NCBI GenBank assembly: GCA_002772195.1
Contig: PCSG01000381.1
Coordinates: 1-6,367 of the forward strand
DNA: 6,367 nucleotides
Source: Desulfobacterales bacterium CG23_combo_of_CG06-09_8_20_14_all_51_8
GTDB lineage: Bacteria; Desulfobacterota; Desulfobacteria; Desulfobacterales; Desulfosalsimonadaceae
Direction of reading: 5' to 3'
Position numbers and translations under genes: made by a program. Shown one piece after another: positions 1 to 5,447 of this stretch (position 1 is its first letter; every line of letters starts with the position of its first letter). The notes under the pieces were generated by a model, which ran no database searches, had not been told where the DNA came from, and saw only the letters and a program-made list of their open reading frames with translations.

Positions 1-34
1 ATAATGCATAAACAGCAATAAATCGGAGGTTCCC

Positions 35-862
35 ATGACCTGCAAAGCGCTTCTTGTCGGTGTCAATAAATACAAGCTCCCCGGTTCTGACCTTCAGGGC
101 TGCGTCAATGATGCCACGAATGTTCGGGATGTTCTGCTGAAGTATTTCGGCTTTACTGTCAAAAACATCCGGGTTCTGGTGGATACGCGCGCCACGAAAA
201 AAGCCATCATCGACCGGTTGATGTGGCTGGTGAAAGGCGTCAAATCCGGCGACCGGATACTGTTTCACTTCTCCGGCCACGGCTCCCAGATCCGGGATCG
301 GGACGGCGATGAATTAAAAGACCATCTGGATGAAATCCTCTGCCCCCATGATATGGACTGGGATGGCACCTATATCGTGGATGACGAGCTTAAAACCATT
401 TTTTCAGCCATTCCCGCAGGCGTTCATCTGGATGTGCTTCTGGATTCCTGCCACTCCGGAACCGGCACACGTGAAATGATGAACCTCTCTGAGCATCCTG
501 GGCCTGACATTTCGCGAGCCATCAGACAGCGGTTTCTGGCCCCACCCATGGACATTCTATGCCGGCAACTGGATGAAGATGATCTTTCGGTCAACCGAAT
601 CATGAAATCCGCCAATCCCGCAAACCATGCCCTGTTTTCAGGGTGCAAAGACAATCAAACCTCTGCCGACGCTTACATCAAGGGAACCTATAACGGAGCT
701 TTCATCTATTATTTCTGCAAGCATATCCGGGATGCACAGGGTGCCATCACCCGCGCCGATTTGTTAAAACGTCTCCGGGCGTCATTAAAGCATGAGGGCT
801 ACGATCAGATACCTCAGTTGGAGTGCCCGGCGGCATGGAAGAAAAAAAAGGTTTTGGAATAA
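35..862 (+). CDS. Caspase family (peptidase C14, metacaspase-like) cysteine protease
   Basis: Predicted caspase-fold endopeptidase of 275 residues, probably cytoplasmic because no signal peptide or membrane segment is visible. The catalytic dyad is readable: His82 in FHFSGHGSQ and Cys139 in LLDSCHSG. Between them lies the acidic DRDGDE...DEILCPHD stretch (88-106) characteristic of bacterial and plant metacaspase-type enzymes. The N-terminus (KALLVGVNKY, residues 4-13) is the usual first strand, and the C-terminal third (ALFSGCKDNQTSADA, then NGAFIYYF) is the small-subunit-like part ending in QIPQLEC. It therefore looks like a complete minimal catalytic domain with no fused effector or sensor module. 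The ATG start is supported by CGGAGGT at 24-30. By family knowledge such enzymes cleave after Arg/Lys or Asp and may need calcium; the specificity here is unknown. No partner gene is visible downstream, and the upstream neighbour lies outside the window. Confidence 0.93.
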   Translation: MTCKALLVGVNKYKLPGSDLQGCVNDATNVRDVLLKYFGFTVKNIRVLVDTRATKKAIIDRLMWLVKGVKSGDRILFHFSGHGSQIRDRDGDELKDHLDEILCPHDMDWDGTYIVDDELKTIFSAIPAGVHLDVLLDSCHSGTGTREMMNLSEHPGPDISRAIRQRFLAPPMDILCRQLDEDDLSVNRIMKSANPANHALFSGCKDNQTSADAYIKGTYNGAFIYYFCKHIRDAQGAITRADLLKRLRASLKHEGYDQIPQLECPAAWKKKKVLE

Positions 863-873
863 TCGCGCGAGGG

Positions 874-964
874 GGGGTCAAACCTTGATTTGTGATTAAT
901 AAAGAAAGAAGGATTCTTCGCGCTACGCGGACAATCACAAATCACAAATCAAGGTTTGATCCCC
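874..964. repeat. Hairpin repeat, copy A (CAAACCTTGATTTGTGAT family)
   Basis: Inverted repeat with arms at 874-897 and 940-964, about 24 bp each and complementary apart from one extra base (GGGGTCAAACC against GGGGATCAAACC). The 42-base centre contains a small CGCG-CTA-CGCG stem at 919-929. The word AATCACAA is partly duplicated before the right arm. It begins 11 bases after the caspase stop codon, so transcripts would fold it, but no T-run follows the stem and I do not call it a canonical terminator. The same arms recur at 1704-1785 and 1898-1979, which marks a dispersed REP/BIME-like or MITE-like element. Confidence 0.85.
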
Positions 965-998
965 GCTTCCCCCCGCTTCCCTCAAATCAAGGTGCCCC
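961..998. repeat. Tandem 10-bp duplication plus an orphan repeat arm
   Basis: CCCCGCTTCC occurs twice head to tail (961-970 and 971-980). It is followed by AAATCAAGGTGCCCC at 984-998, which matches the right arm of the neighbouring hairpin family (AAATCAAGGTTTGATCCCC) with a shortened centre. It looks like slippage or a nested or abandoned extra copy of the repeat, immediately upstream of the toxin-antitoxin operon. Confidence 0.6.
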
Positions 999-1022
999 TC
1001 ATAACACACAAGGACCCCAAAA

Positions 1023-1247
1023 ATGATTTCTAACCAAAATACATCCTTTCAAAAAGCCATTGATGCTGTGGAATCTCTTCCTTTTGATGATCGTGAAAAA
1101 GTTATTGAGATACTTAGAATGCGCATCGCTGAGCAACGACGTGACGAGATCGCTGCCAATGCTCAAGAAGCTTTGCAAGCAGTCAGGGAAAAACGGGCAC
1201 AATTCGGAACCGTCGAGGACTTAAAGAAAAATCTTCTGGAAGGCTGA
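1023..1247 (+). CDS. Putative antitoxin of type II toxin-antitoxin pair
   Basis: Small protein of 74 residues, highly charged and predicted to be mostly helical. It opens with SFQKAIDAVESLPFDDREKVIEIL and continues through IAEQRRDEIAANAQEALQAVREKRAQFGTVEDLKKNLLEG. This pattern (a helical SLPxxDRE segment, then EIAANAQEAL and a GTVEDLxxxLLE tail) is what I associate with small proteins encoded just upstream of RelE/StbE-family toxins. Its role is inferred mainly from position, size and the overlapping toxin gene: it would bind and neutralise the toxin and may autoregulate the operon. AAGGA at 1010-1014 precedes the ATG by 8 bases. No classic DNA-binding fold (ribbon-helix-helix, HTH) is obvious, so autoregulation is not demonstrated by the sequence. 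Confidence 0.8.
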   Translation: MISNQNTSFQKAIDAVESLPFDDREKVIEILRMRIAEQRRDEIAANAQEALQAVREKRAQFGTVEDLKKNLLEG

Positions 1248-1531
1248 TGTATACCCTATCATGGTCAAATGGATTCCTTCGTGGGTTTAAAAAGGCGACA
1301 CGGAAAGATTCGTTTTTACAGGAAAAGATTTTCTCCGCGCTGGAAAAGCTTTCAATAGACTCCTTTGATCCTTCCCTTAAAGTCCATAAGCTACATGGAA
1401 AATTAATTGGGCTTTGGGCTTGTTATGTAGATTATGATTGCCGAATTGTATTTACCTTTGAAAAAGATCCGGATAACCAAAAAGAATTGATTGTTCTGGC
1501 AGATATCGGAAGCCACGACGAAGTTTATTGA
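1247..1531 (+). CDS. RelE/StbE (YafQ-like) family mRNA interferase toxin
   Basis: Protein of 94 residues, the normal size for a RelE-superfamily toxin. The signature is KVHKLHGKLIGLWACYVDYD (residues 45-64), then CRIVFTFEKD and the terminal LIVLADIGSHDEVY. Basic and His residues at positions where the family binds and cleaves mRNA are present: His47, Lys48, His50, Arg66 and His90. By family knowledge it would cleave mRNA, usually on the ribosome, and inhibit translation. The ATG overlaps the antitoxin stop (TGATG, one base shared). Its ribosome-binding site GGAAGG (1238-1243) lies inside the antitoxin coding sequence, so translation is probably coupled. The reading frame is intact with no missing segment, so the toxin should be functional. 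Confidence 0.9.
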   Translation: MYTLSWSNGFLRGFKKATRKDSFLQEKIFSALEKLSIDSFDPSLKVHKLHGKLIGLWACYVDYDCRIVFTFEKDPDNQKELIVLADIGSHDEVY

Positions 1532-1581
1532 TAGCCCTGTCAAAAAAAAGGTACAAGTTTTAAATATTAAGTGATTAAGGG

Positions 1582-1683
1582 GTGGGCGTGGGATATCAAT
1601 CGTTTGAGGATATGAAGGTTTGGAAGCGGGCTTGTCGGCTGGCGGTTCGCGTCTATGAAAATTTGAAGAGGAAGCTTATTTGA
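1582..1683 (+). pseudogene. 5' remnant of a four-helix bundle (23S rRNA-intervening sequence, S23) protein gene
   Basis: From a GTG at 1582 (or 1588) a short frame reads GYQSFEDMKVWKRACRLAVR followed by VYENLKRKLI and a TGA at 1681-1683. The YQSFEDMKVWKRACRLAVRVYE segment is the characteristic first helix of the four-helix bundle/S23 family, proteins normally of about 115-125 residues. These genes are found inside 23S rRNA intervening sequences and also free-standing in many genomes. Only about 26 family-like residues remain. The similarity stops around VYENLK (position ~1668), and hairpin repeat copy B begins about 35 bases further on. No continuation (for example an RAAVSIPSNIAEG-like helix) is found in the following sequence in any frame. 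An AAGGGGTGG stretch just before the GTG could be its old ribosome-binding site. Too short to be functional. Confidence 0.7.
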
Positions 1684-1703
1684 AGTCAAAGGGGTGATTT
1701 GAG

Positions 1704-1785
1704 CTCAAACCGTTATTTGTGATGAACAACCGAAGGCTTCGGCGGGAATATTCTGCCGCATAATCACAAATCAAGGTTTGACCCC
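1704..1785. repeat. Hairpin repeat, copy B
   Basis: Second member of the family. The right arm at 1762-1785 (AATCACAAATCAAGGTTTGA then CCCC) is nearly identical to that of copy A. The left arm at 1704-1723 (CTCAAACCGTTATTTGTGAT) is diverged, carrying a CCGTTATTT centre in place of CCTTGATTT. The loop contains its own stem CCGAA-GGC-TTCGG (1730-1742). The centre differs from that of copy A, so only the arms are conserved. That is typical of elements defined by their ends, such as REP pairs or very small transposon derivatives. Confidence 0.8.
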
Positions 1786-1813
1786 AAAAATGCAAAAATG
1801 CCCCCTTACTGGG

Positions 1814-1849
1814 TTCCGGATCGCAGTCGCTTCGCTCCCTTGTCCGGAA
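1814..1849. repeat. TTCCGGA/TCCGGAA imperfect palindromic repeat
   Basis: TTCCGGA (1814-1820) and TCCGGAA (1843-1849) form a 7-bp inverted pair around a 22-base spacer that contains GTCGCTTCGCTCC. It resembles the scattered TTCCGGAT...TCCGGAATGAC intergenic repeats common in several proteobacterial genomes. That resemblance is from memory; only the pairing is visible here. No coding potential. Confidence 0.45.
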
Positions 1850-1897
1850 TGACGAGCTTTAAGTTATATGAAAAGAAAAATATACTTGGATTTGAAG

Positions 1898-1979
1898 ATC
1901 AAACCTTGATTTGTGATCAATAAAAGGAAAAAATTCTACGTGGATAGTCCGCCGCTTAACCGCAAATCAAGGGATGACC
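1898..1979. repeat. Hairpin repeat, copy C, running into the methyltransferase gene
   Basis: The left arm GATCAAACCTTGATTTGTGA (1898-1917) matches copy A. A degenerate right arm AAATCAAGGGATGACC at 1964-1979 matches the consensus AAATCAAGGTTTGACC at 14 of 16 positions. The spacing of the arms equals that of copies A and B (overall 82-91 bases). The GTG at 1913 and the first ~22 codons of the downstream open frame therefore lie inside the element, with the right arm read as Arg-Lys-Ser-Arg-Asp-Asp. The in-frame stop TGA at 1907-1909 is also supplied by the repeat. Confidence 0.65.
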
Positions 1980-2788
1980 TCCTGACGTATCATCTTTCCG
2001 GGTATCATCCTGAAATATCAAATCGATTCCCCGTTTTTGCGCCTGAACTGGCTATGGAAAACGATGGATTTGACAGAACACTTTTTGAAACCCTTTTTAA
2101 AATCGAGTCTTCTCATTTCTGGTTCAAAAGCCGAAATGAACTTATCATACAATGCCTTAAAAAATATTTCCCCTCTGCCCGAAATTTTTGTGAAATCGGA
2201 TGCGGCACCGGTTATGTGCTTCAAGGAATTGCAGCCGAAAATCCACACATGAATGTGACCGGATCGGAAATTTATCTTTCTGCTTTAGATTATGCGGCAC
2301 AACGGGTTCCAAACGCTGATTTGATTCAGGCGGATATTTGCCGGTTTCCTTTTGAATCGGAATTTGATGTCATCGGCAGCTTTGACGTGTTAGAGCATAT
2401 CGATAATGACATGCTTGCATTACAAAACATACACAAGGCGCTTAAAGCCAATGGCGGTTTGATTTTAACCGTTCCGCAGCATGACTGGCTATGGTCATCT
2501 TATGATGACATGGCCTGCCATAAACGCCGGTATTCCAGAAGAGAACTCCTCGCTAAAGTTAAAGATGCCGGTTTTAATGTGATTCGGATGACATCTTTTA
2601 TGACGTTTCTTTTGCCGGTAATGCTGGCTTCACGCTTAAAAAAAACGCCTGATCCGTCAACACTTCTTTCCGTTAACCGGGCCATGAATGCCATTTTTTA
2701 TAAAATCAACCGGATTGAGCAGATGCTGATTAACCGGAATATTAATTTACCGTTTGGCGGTTCATTGCTCTGCATTGCAAAAAAATAA
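1913..2788 (+). CDS. Class I SAM-dependent methyltransferase (HFWF-type N-terminus)
   Basis: Predicted SAM-dependent methyltransferase of 291 residues from the most upstream start. The Rossmann core is clear: motif I EIGCGTGYVL (94-103), acidic Glu119 at the end of strand 2, Asp141 in QADICRFPF, and FDVLEHI (157-163) as post-II/motif IV. Upstream of the core is LFETLFKIESSHFWFKSRNE (57-76), a pattern of methyltransferases often found in polysaccharide or lipid biosynthesis clusters. A hydrophobic patch near 225-241 could contact membrane. The start is uncertain. The GTG at 1913 lies in a repeat and has no Shine-Dalgarno. A GTG at 1940 has AAGGA at 1924-1928, 11 bases away. An ATG at 2054 lacks a good site. 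FPVFAPELA before that ATG looks like genuine family sequence, so 1940 is my favoured start. The substrate is unknown; the neighbours suggest a surface glycan or lipid-linked intermediate. First gene of the likely three-gene operon. Confidence 0.87.
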   Translation: MINKRKKFYVDSPPLNRKSRDDLLTYHLSGYHPEISNRFPVFAPELAMENDGFDRTLFETLFKIESSHFWFKSRNELIIQCLKKYFPSARNFCEIGCGTGYVLQGIAAENPHMNVTGSEIYLSALDYAAQRVPNADLIQADICRFPFESEFDVIGSFDVLEHIDNDMLALQNIHKALKANGGLILTVPQHDWLWSSYDDMACHKRRYSRRELLAKVKDAGFNVIRMTSFMTFLLPVMLASRLKKTPDPSTLLSVNRAMNAIFYKINRIEQMLINRNINLPFGGSLLCIAKK

Positions 2789-2797
2789 AATGATAAT

Positions 2798-2802
2798 GGT
2801 GA
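2798..2802 (+). promoter_or_regulatory. Ribosome-binding site deciding a TTG start
   Basis: GGTGA lies four bases upstream of TTG 2807. Two ATG codons just upstream (2790, 2796) open a different frame that stops within ten codons, so this site supports the TTG as the start of the second methyltransferase. Confidence 0.5.
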
Positions 2803-2806
2803 CTTT

Positions 2807-3625
2807 TTGGATCCTTTAAAAAAAGAAAAATTAGATAAGATTCGAATTCCGGACAGGCCATTTACGCTTCAAAACAATGCCATGTGTTTCCTCTCTGAAG
2901 ATCGAACGCCGACTAACAGCGCGGGGAAGGGGTTTCAGGCTGTCATTCAGGAAATTTTAAAAAAATTCGGCCGACTATATTACCTATTAATTACAATTTT
3001 TTCTCCTGTTTTGCTGTACACTTATCATCAGCATTTGAAAGACTTGATGGCCAGGCATGATCATAAAAAAATCATCATTAATCTGGGCAGTGGTCCGGCA
3101 GTGATAAAGAATCGCAAGGATATCATCAATGTTGATATTTTTGCATTCAATGAAGTCGATCTGATTGCCGATGCCTTTAATTTGCCGATTCAAGATCAGT
3201 CAGTCGATGTCATTATAAATACAGCCATGATTGAACATGTATCCGATCCCCAAAAAATCGTGAGCGAAATTCACCGAATCCTCAAAAAAAAAGGCGAATT
3301 TTTTTGTTATTTGCCATTTATTGTGCCTTTTCATGCCGCACCGGATGATTTTCACCGGTGGTCCATTGAGGGCGCGAAGCATTGCTTCCGGCAATTTGAA
3401 AAAATCAGCGTCTCCATCGGCGCCGGGCCTACTTCCGGCATGTTATGGGTTATCCAGGAATGGCTGGCGATTGTGCTTTCATTCGGCAGCCGGACTTTGC
3501 ATGATATGATTTTTATGCTATTAATGATCCTCACATCTCCTATCAAATTGCTTGATATCATTTTAATTCGCTTCCCTTATGCGGAAAAAATCGCCAGCGG
3601 ATTTATTGTAACAGGGAAAAAATAA
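2807..3625 (+). CDS. Class I SAM-dependent methyltransferase (methyltransferase 11-like), possibly membrane-associated
   Basis: Predicted methyltransferase of 272 residues starting at TTG, 18 bases after the preceding gene. A reduced motif I reads INLGSGP (91-97). Asp110 in INVDIF fits the ribose-binding acidic residue, Asp122 lies in IADAFNLPI, and IEHVSDP (142-148) corresponds to the post-core motif usual in type 11 methyltransferases. Before the core, residues 56-73 (RLYYLLITIFSPVLLYTY) form a hydrophobic segment. After it, roughly 216-254 contains two more (WLAIVLSFGS, MIFMLLMILTSPIKLLDIIL). These suggest a monotopic or membrane-anchored enzyme acting on a lipid-linked substrate; that is inference. 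FHRWS (169-173) resembles the DxHRWxxEG segment seen in methyltransferases of cell-wall and glycan clusters. It shares little sequence with the first methyltransferase beyond the fold, so it is not a simple tandem duplicate. Acceptor unknown. Confidence 0.85.
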   Translation: MDPLKKEKLDKIRIPDRPFTLQNNAMCFLSEDRTPTNSAGKGFQAVIQEILKKFGRLYYLLITIFSPVLLYTYHQHLKDLMARHDHKKIIINLGSGPAVIKNRKDIINVDIFAFNEVDLIADAFNLPIQDQSVDVIINTAMIEHVSDPQKIVSEIHRILKKKGEFFCYLPFIVPFHAAPDDFHRWSIEGAKHCFRQFEKISVSIGAGPTSGMLWVIQEWLAIVLSFGSRTLHDMIFMLLMILTSPIKLLDIILIRFPYAEKIASGFIVTGKK

Positions 3626-3629
3626 CGCT

Positions 3630-5447
3630 ATGAAAACAGCATTGGAATCCCAATCATCTCGTTACCAGATGCCAATTTTTATAATTGGCATGATATTGTT
3701 TACGGCTGCCGCCTGTTTCGGGTGGGTCAAGCTGCGTTACGGCTTTAACTTCATTGATGAAGGGTATCATGCCACGGAAAGCTGGCGGCTGGCTGTCGGG
3801 GATCATTTTCTGGAAGATAAAATCACCGGGGCGCTGATGCATTACACGCTCATCAATCGCCTTATTTTTGAAGTCTGCCCGGAAATCACACTGCTTGGTT
3901 TCAGAAAGATTCAGTTTGTTTTAACCATTTCTGCGCTGCTGTTATTCGGTCTGGCACTCTTTAAAGCCTCCGGCCGATACGCCGAACTGCCGTTTATCTT
4001 TTCCGTGTTCGCTTTCACCGGCCTGGACCCCATCGGAATGATCTCCAACATTTATTATCAAACCTATCCCCATCTGTTTATTACCTTGCACCTTTCTTTT
4101 CTGTTGTTCGGACTCAATGCGCAATCGCAGCTAACAAAAAAAGTCTTATACCTTCTGGCCGGATTCAGCTTGTGGGGTTTAAGCCTCAGCCATCTTGCTT
4201 TAAGCGGGATTATCATATCCCCTGTGCTTGTTTACTGGCTGTGCCGGAAATTCAAATTTGCTCACTATACATTCACATTTAAAGACCTGATCTATGTGCT
4301 TGCGCCCTTCATCTTTTCCTGGACGATTTTTATCATTGTTTTCAATAAACCCTATGTGATGAATATTGTTTCATCCATAGAAGTTATTTTGTCCATGCCC
4401 AGCCATTCCTCCGGACTCATCGGGCTCAACTGGGAGTTGATCAAATATGTTTCTATTGCCGGTGTGCTGCTGGCCGCTTTTTTTCTGATCCTTCATCTGC
4501 GGCATCTCATTCTGGTATTAACAGCGGGAGCCGCGCTTTCCCTGATGATTTTTTTCACCATCAAGACATCGTTTTTTGGCTTTCTGAAGCCCTATTATAA
4601 TGGCTGGTTTGGCAGGCCAATGTGGTTTTCGTCTTTATTGATCGCCTTTATCCTCTTTTTCTGGATTTATATGCTATCGAAATATTTATTGAAGAGGGGG
4701 TTGAATAAAGAAGAAGAATTCGCGGTATTTTTAATGGCGCCTTTTACCATAATCGCCTGCACCATGAGTATTTTTTCCGGCCTGGGCTCATTGTCTGTAT
4801 GTCAAACCGCCATTCCGGCGATGGCCGGCATCTTCTTTTTTGTGGCGGCCAGATTAAAGTCCCTGAAATTTTCGCCAGCAATGGCGCTTGCGATGATTTT
4901 GCTTCTGCTAAGTCCTTTTTATTATATGACTGCTGAAAACGACTGGAACTTCACTTGTTTTGATGTCCAGCCCGCACAGGCGGACACCCGAATAGAAACC
5001 GGTTTCGGCAGGGGTATTTACACGAATCAATTATATTCCAAACTCTATGACTGGCTGATCGCCAATGCAGCCGCCTTCACAAAACCCGGCGATTATGCCA
5101 TTTCCTATGCGGTGGCCCCCATGGTACATATAATTACCGGTCTGAGGCCTTCTCTTGACGACACATTTGTTATTTTTGAAAAGTCAGAATCTTATTTTGA
5201 GGAGTGCATTGAATTTATGAAACAAAAACACAGAGAGCCTAAAATCGCCTTTATATTTGAACGAATGCCGGCGCTTTATCCTCTGCCTCAGGAAAAGGGC
5301 GCCGTGGGCTTTTTTGGAAAAAGCTTTGATTTCATGACATCTCAGGATCCGATTTCTGTTTACGTCCGCGCAAATATGACGCCTGCGTCAACATTCAAGA
5401 TATCAGACGATCACATCATCAGATGCTATGTGAATCAGGCTCGTTGA
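3630..5447 (+). CDS. Polytopic membrane protein, putative GT-C (GT39/PMT-like) glycosyltransferase
   Basis: Protein of 605 residues with about 12-13 predicted membrane segments (first at ~15-33, last at ~418-436), followed by a C-terminal soluble domain of ~165 residues. Just after the first membrane segment is FIDEGYHATESW (41-52). An acidic Asp-Glu pair (43-44) in the first extracytoplasmic loop is the hallmark of GT-C enzymes such as GT39/PMT and ArnT, which use polyprenyl-phosphate sugars as donors and act on the periplasmic side. The overall architecture (many helices, then a periplasmic tail) agrees. I see no further family-specific motif, and the sequence is distant from well-known members, so the glycosyltransferase role is inferred. 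The ATG lies five bases after the upstream stop, with only a weak AGGG at 3613-3616, which suggests translational coupling with the methyltransferase. The 3' end overlaps the convergent acyltransferase gene by 13 bases. Confidence 0.75.
   Translation: MKTALESQSSRYQMPIFIIGMILFTAAACFGWVKLRYGFNFIDEGYHATESWRLAVGDHFLEDKITGALMHYTLINRLIFEVCPEITLLGFRKIQFVLTISALLLFGLALFKASGRYAELPFIFSVFAFTGLDPIGMISNIYYQTYPHLFITLHLSFLLFGLNAQSQLTKKVLYLLAGFSLWGLSLSHLALSGIIISPVLVYWLCRKFKFAHYTFTFKDLIYVLAPFIFSWTIFIIVFNKPYVMNIVSSIEVILSMPSHSSGLIGLNWELIKYVSIAGVLLAAFFLILHLRHLILVLTAGAALSLMIFFTIKTSFFGFLKPYYNGWFGRPMWFSSLLIAFILFFWIYMLSKYLLKRGLNKEEEFAVFLMAPFTIIACTMSIFSGLGSLSVCQTAIPAMAGIFFFVAARLKSLKFSPAMALAMILLLLSPFYYMTAENDWNFTCFDVQPAQADTRIETGFGRGIYTNQLYSKLYDWLIANAAAFTKPGDYAISYAVAPMVHIITGLRPSLDDTFVIFEKSESYFEECIEFMKQKHREPKIAFIFERMPALYPLPQEKGAVGFFGKSFDFMTSQDPISVYVRANMTPASTFKISDDHIIRCYVNQAR

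Larger units (their letters stand above)
1532..1912. other. 381-bp interval without an intact gene
   Basis: This interval holds, in order, the broken start of a four-helix bundle gene, hairpin repeat copy B, a separate TTCCGGA/TCCGGAA inverted repeat, and the beginning of hairpin copy C. I find no tRNA-like, rRNA-like or CRISPR-like structure and no open frame of meaningful length. The interval looks like decayed insertion ground between the toxin-antitoxin pair and the glycan cassette. Confidence 0.7.

Noticed and set aside
874..964. Rho-independent terminator for the caspase gene
   Set aside because: The stem is long enough, but the 42-base loop is large and no run of T follows either arm; recurrence of the arms elsewhere fits a repeat element better.
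1582..1683. 23S rRNA intervening sequence
   Set aside because: Although the S23-type protein start is recognisable, no 23S rRNA sequence flanks it; free-standing copies of this family are common.
1858..1886. Promoter for the methyltransferase operon (TATACT at 1881-1886)
   Set aside because: The -10-like box is fair but the corresponding -35 position (TTTAAG) is a poor match, and the region is AT-rich.
874..1979. CRISPR array
   Set aside because: The repeated units are inverted pairs with irregular spacing and genes between them, not direct repeats with uniform spacers, and no cas genes are present.
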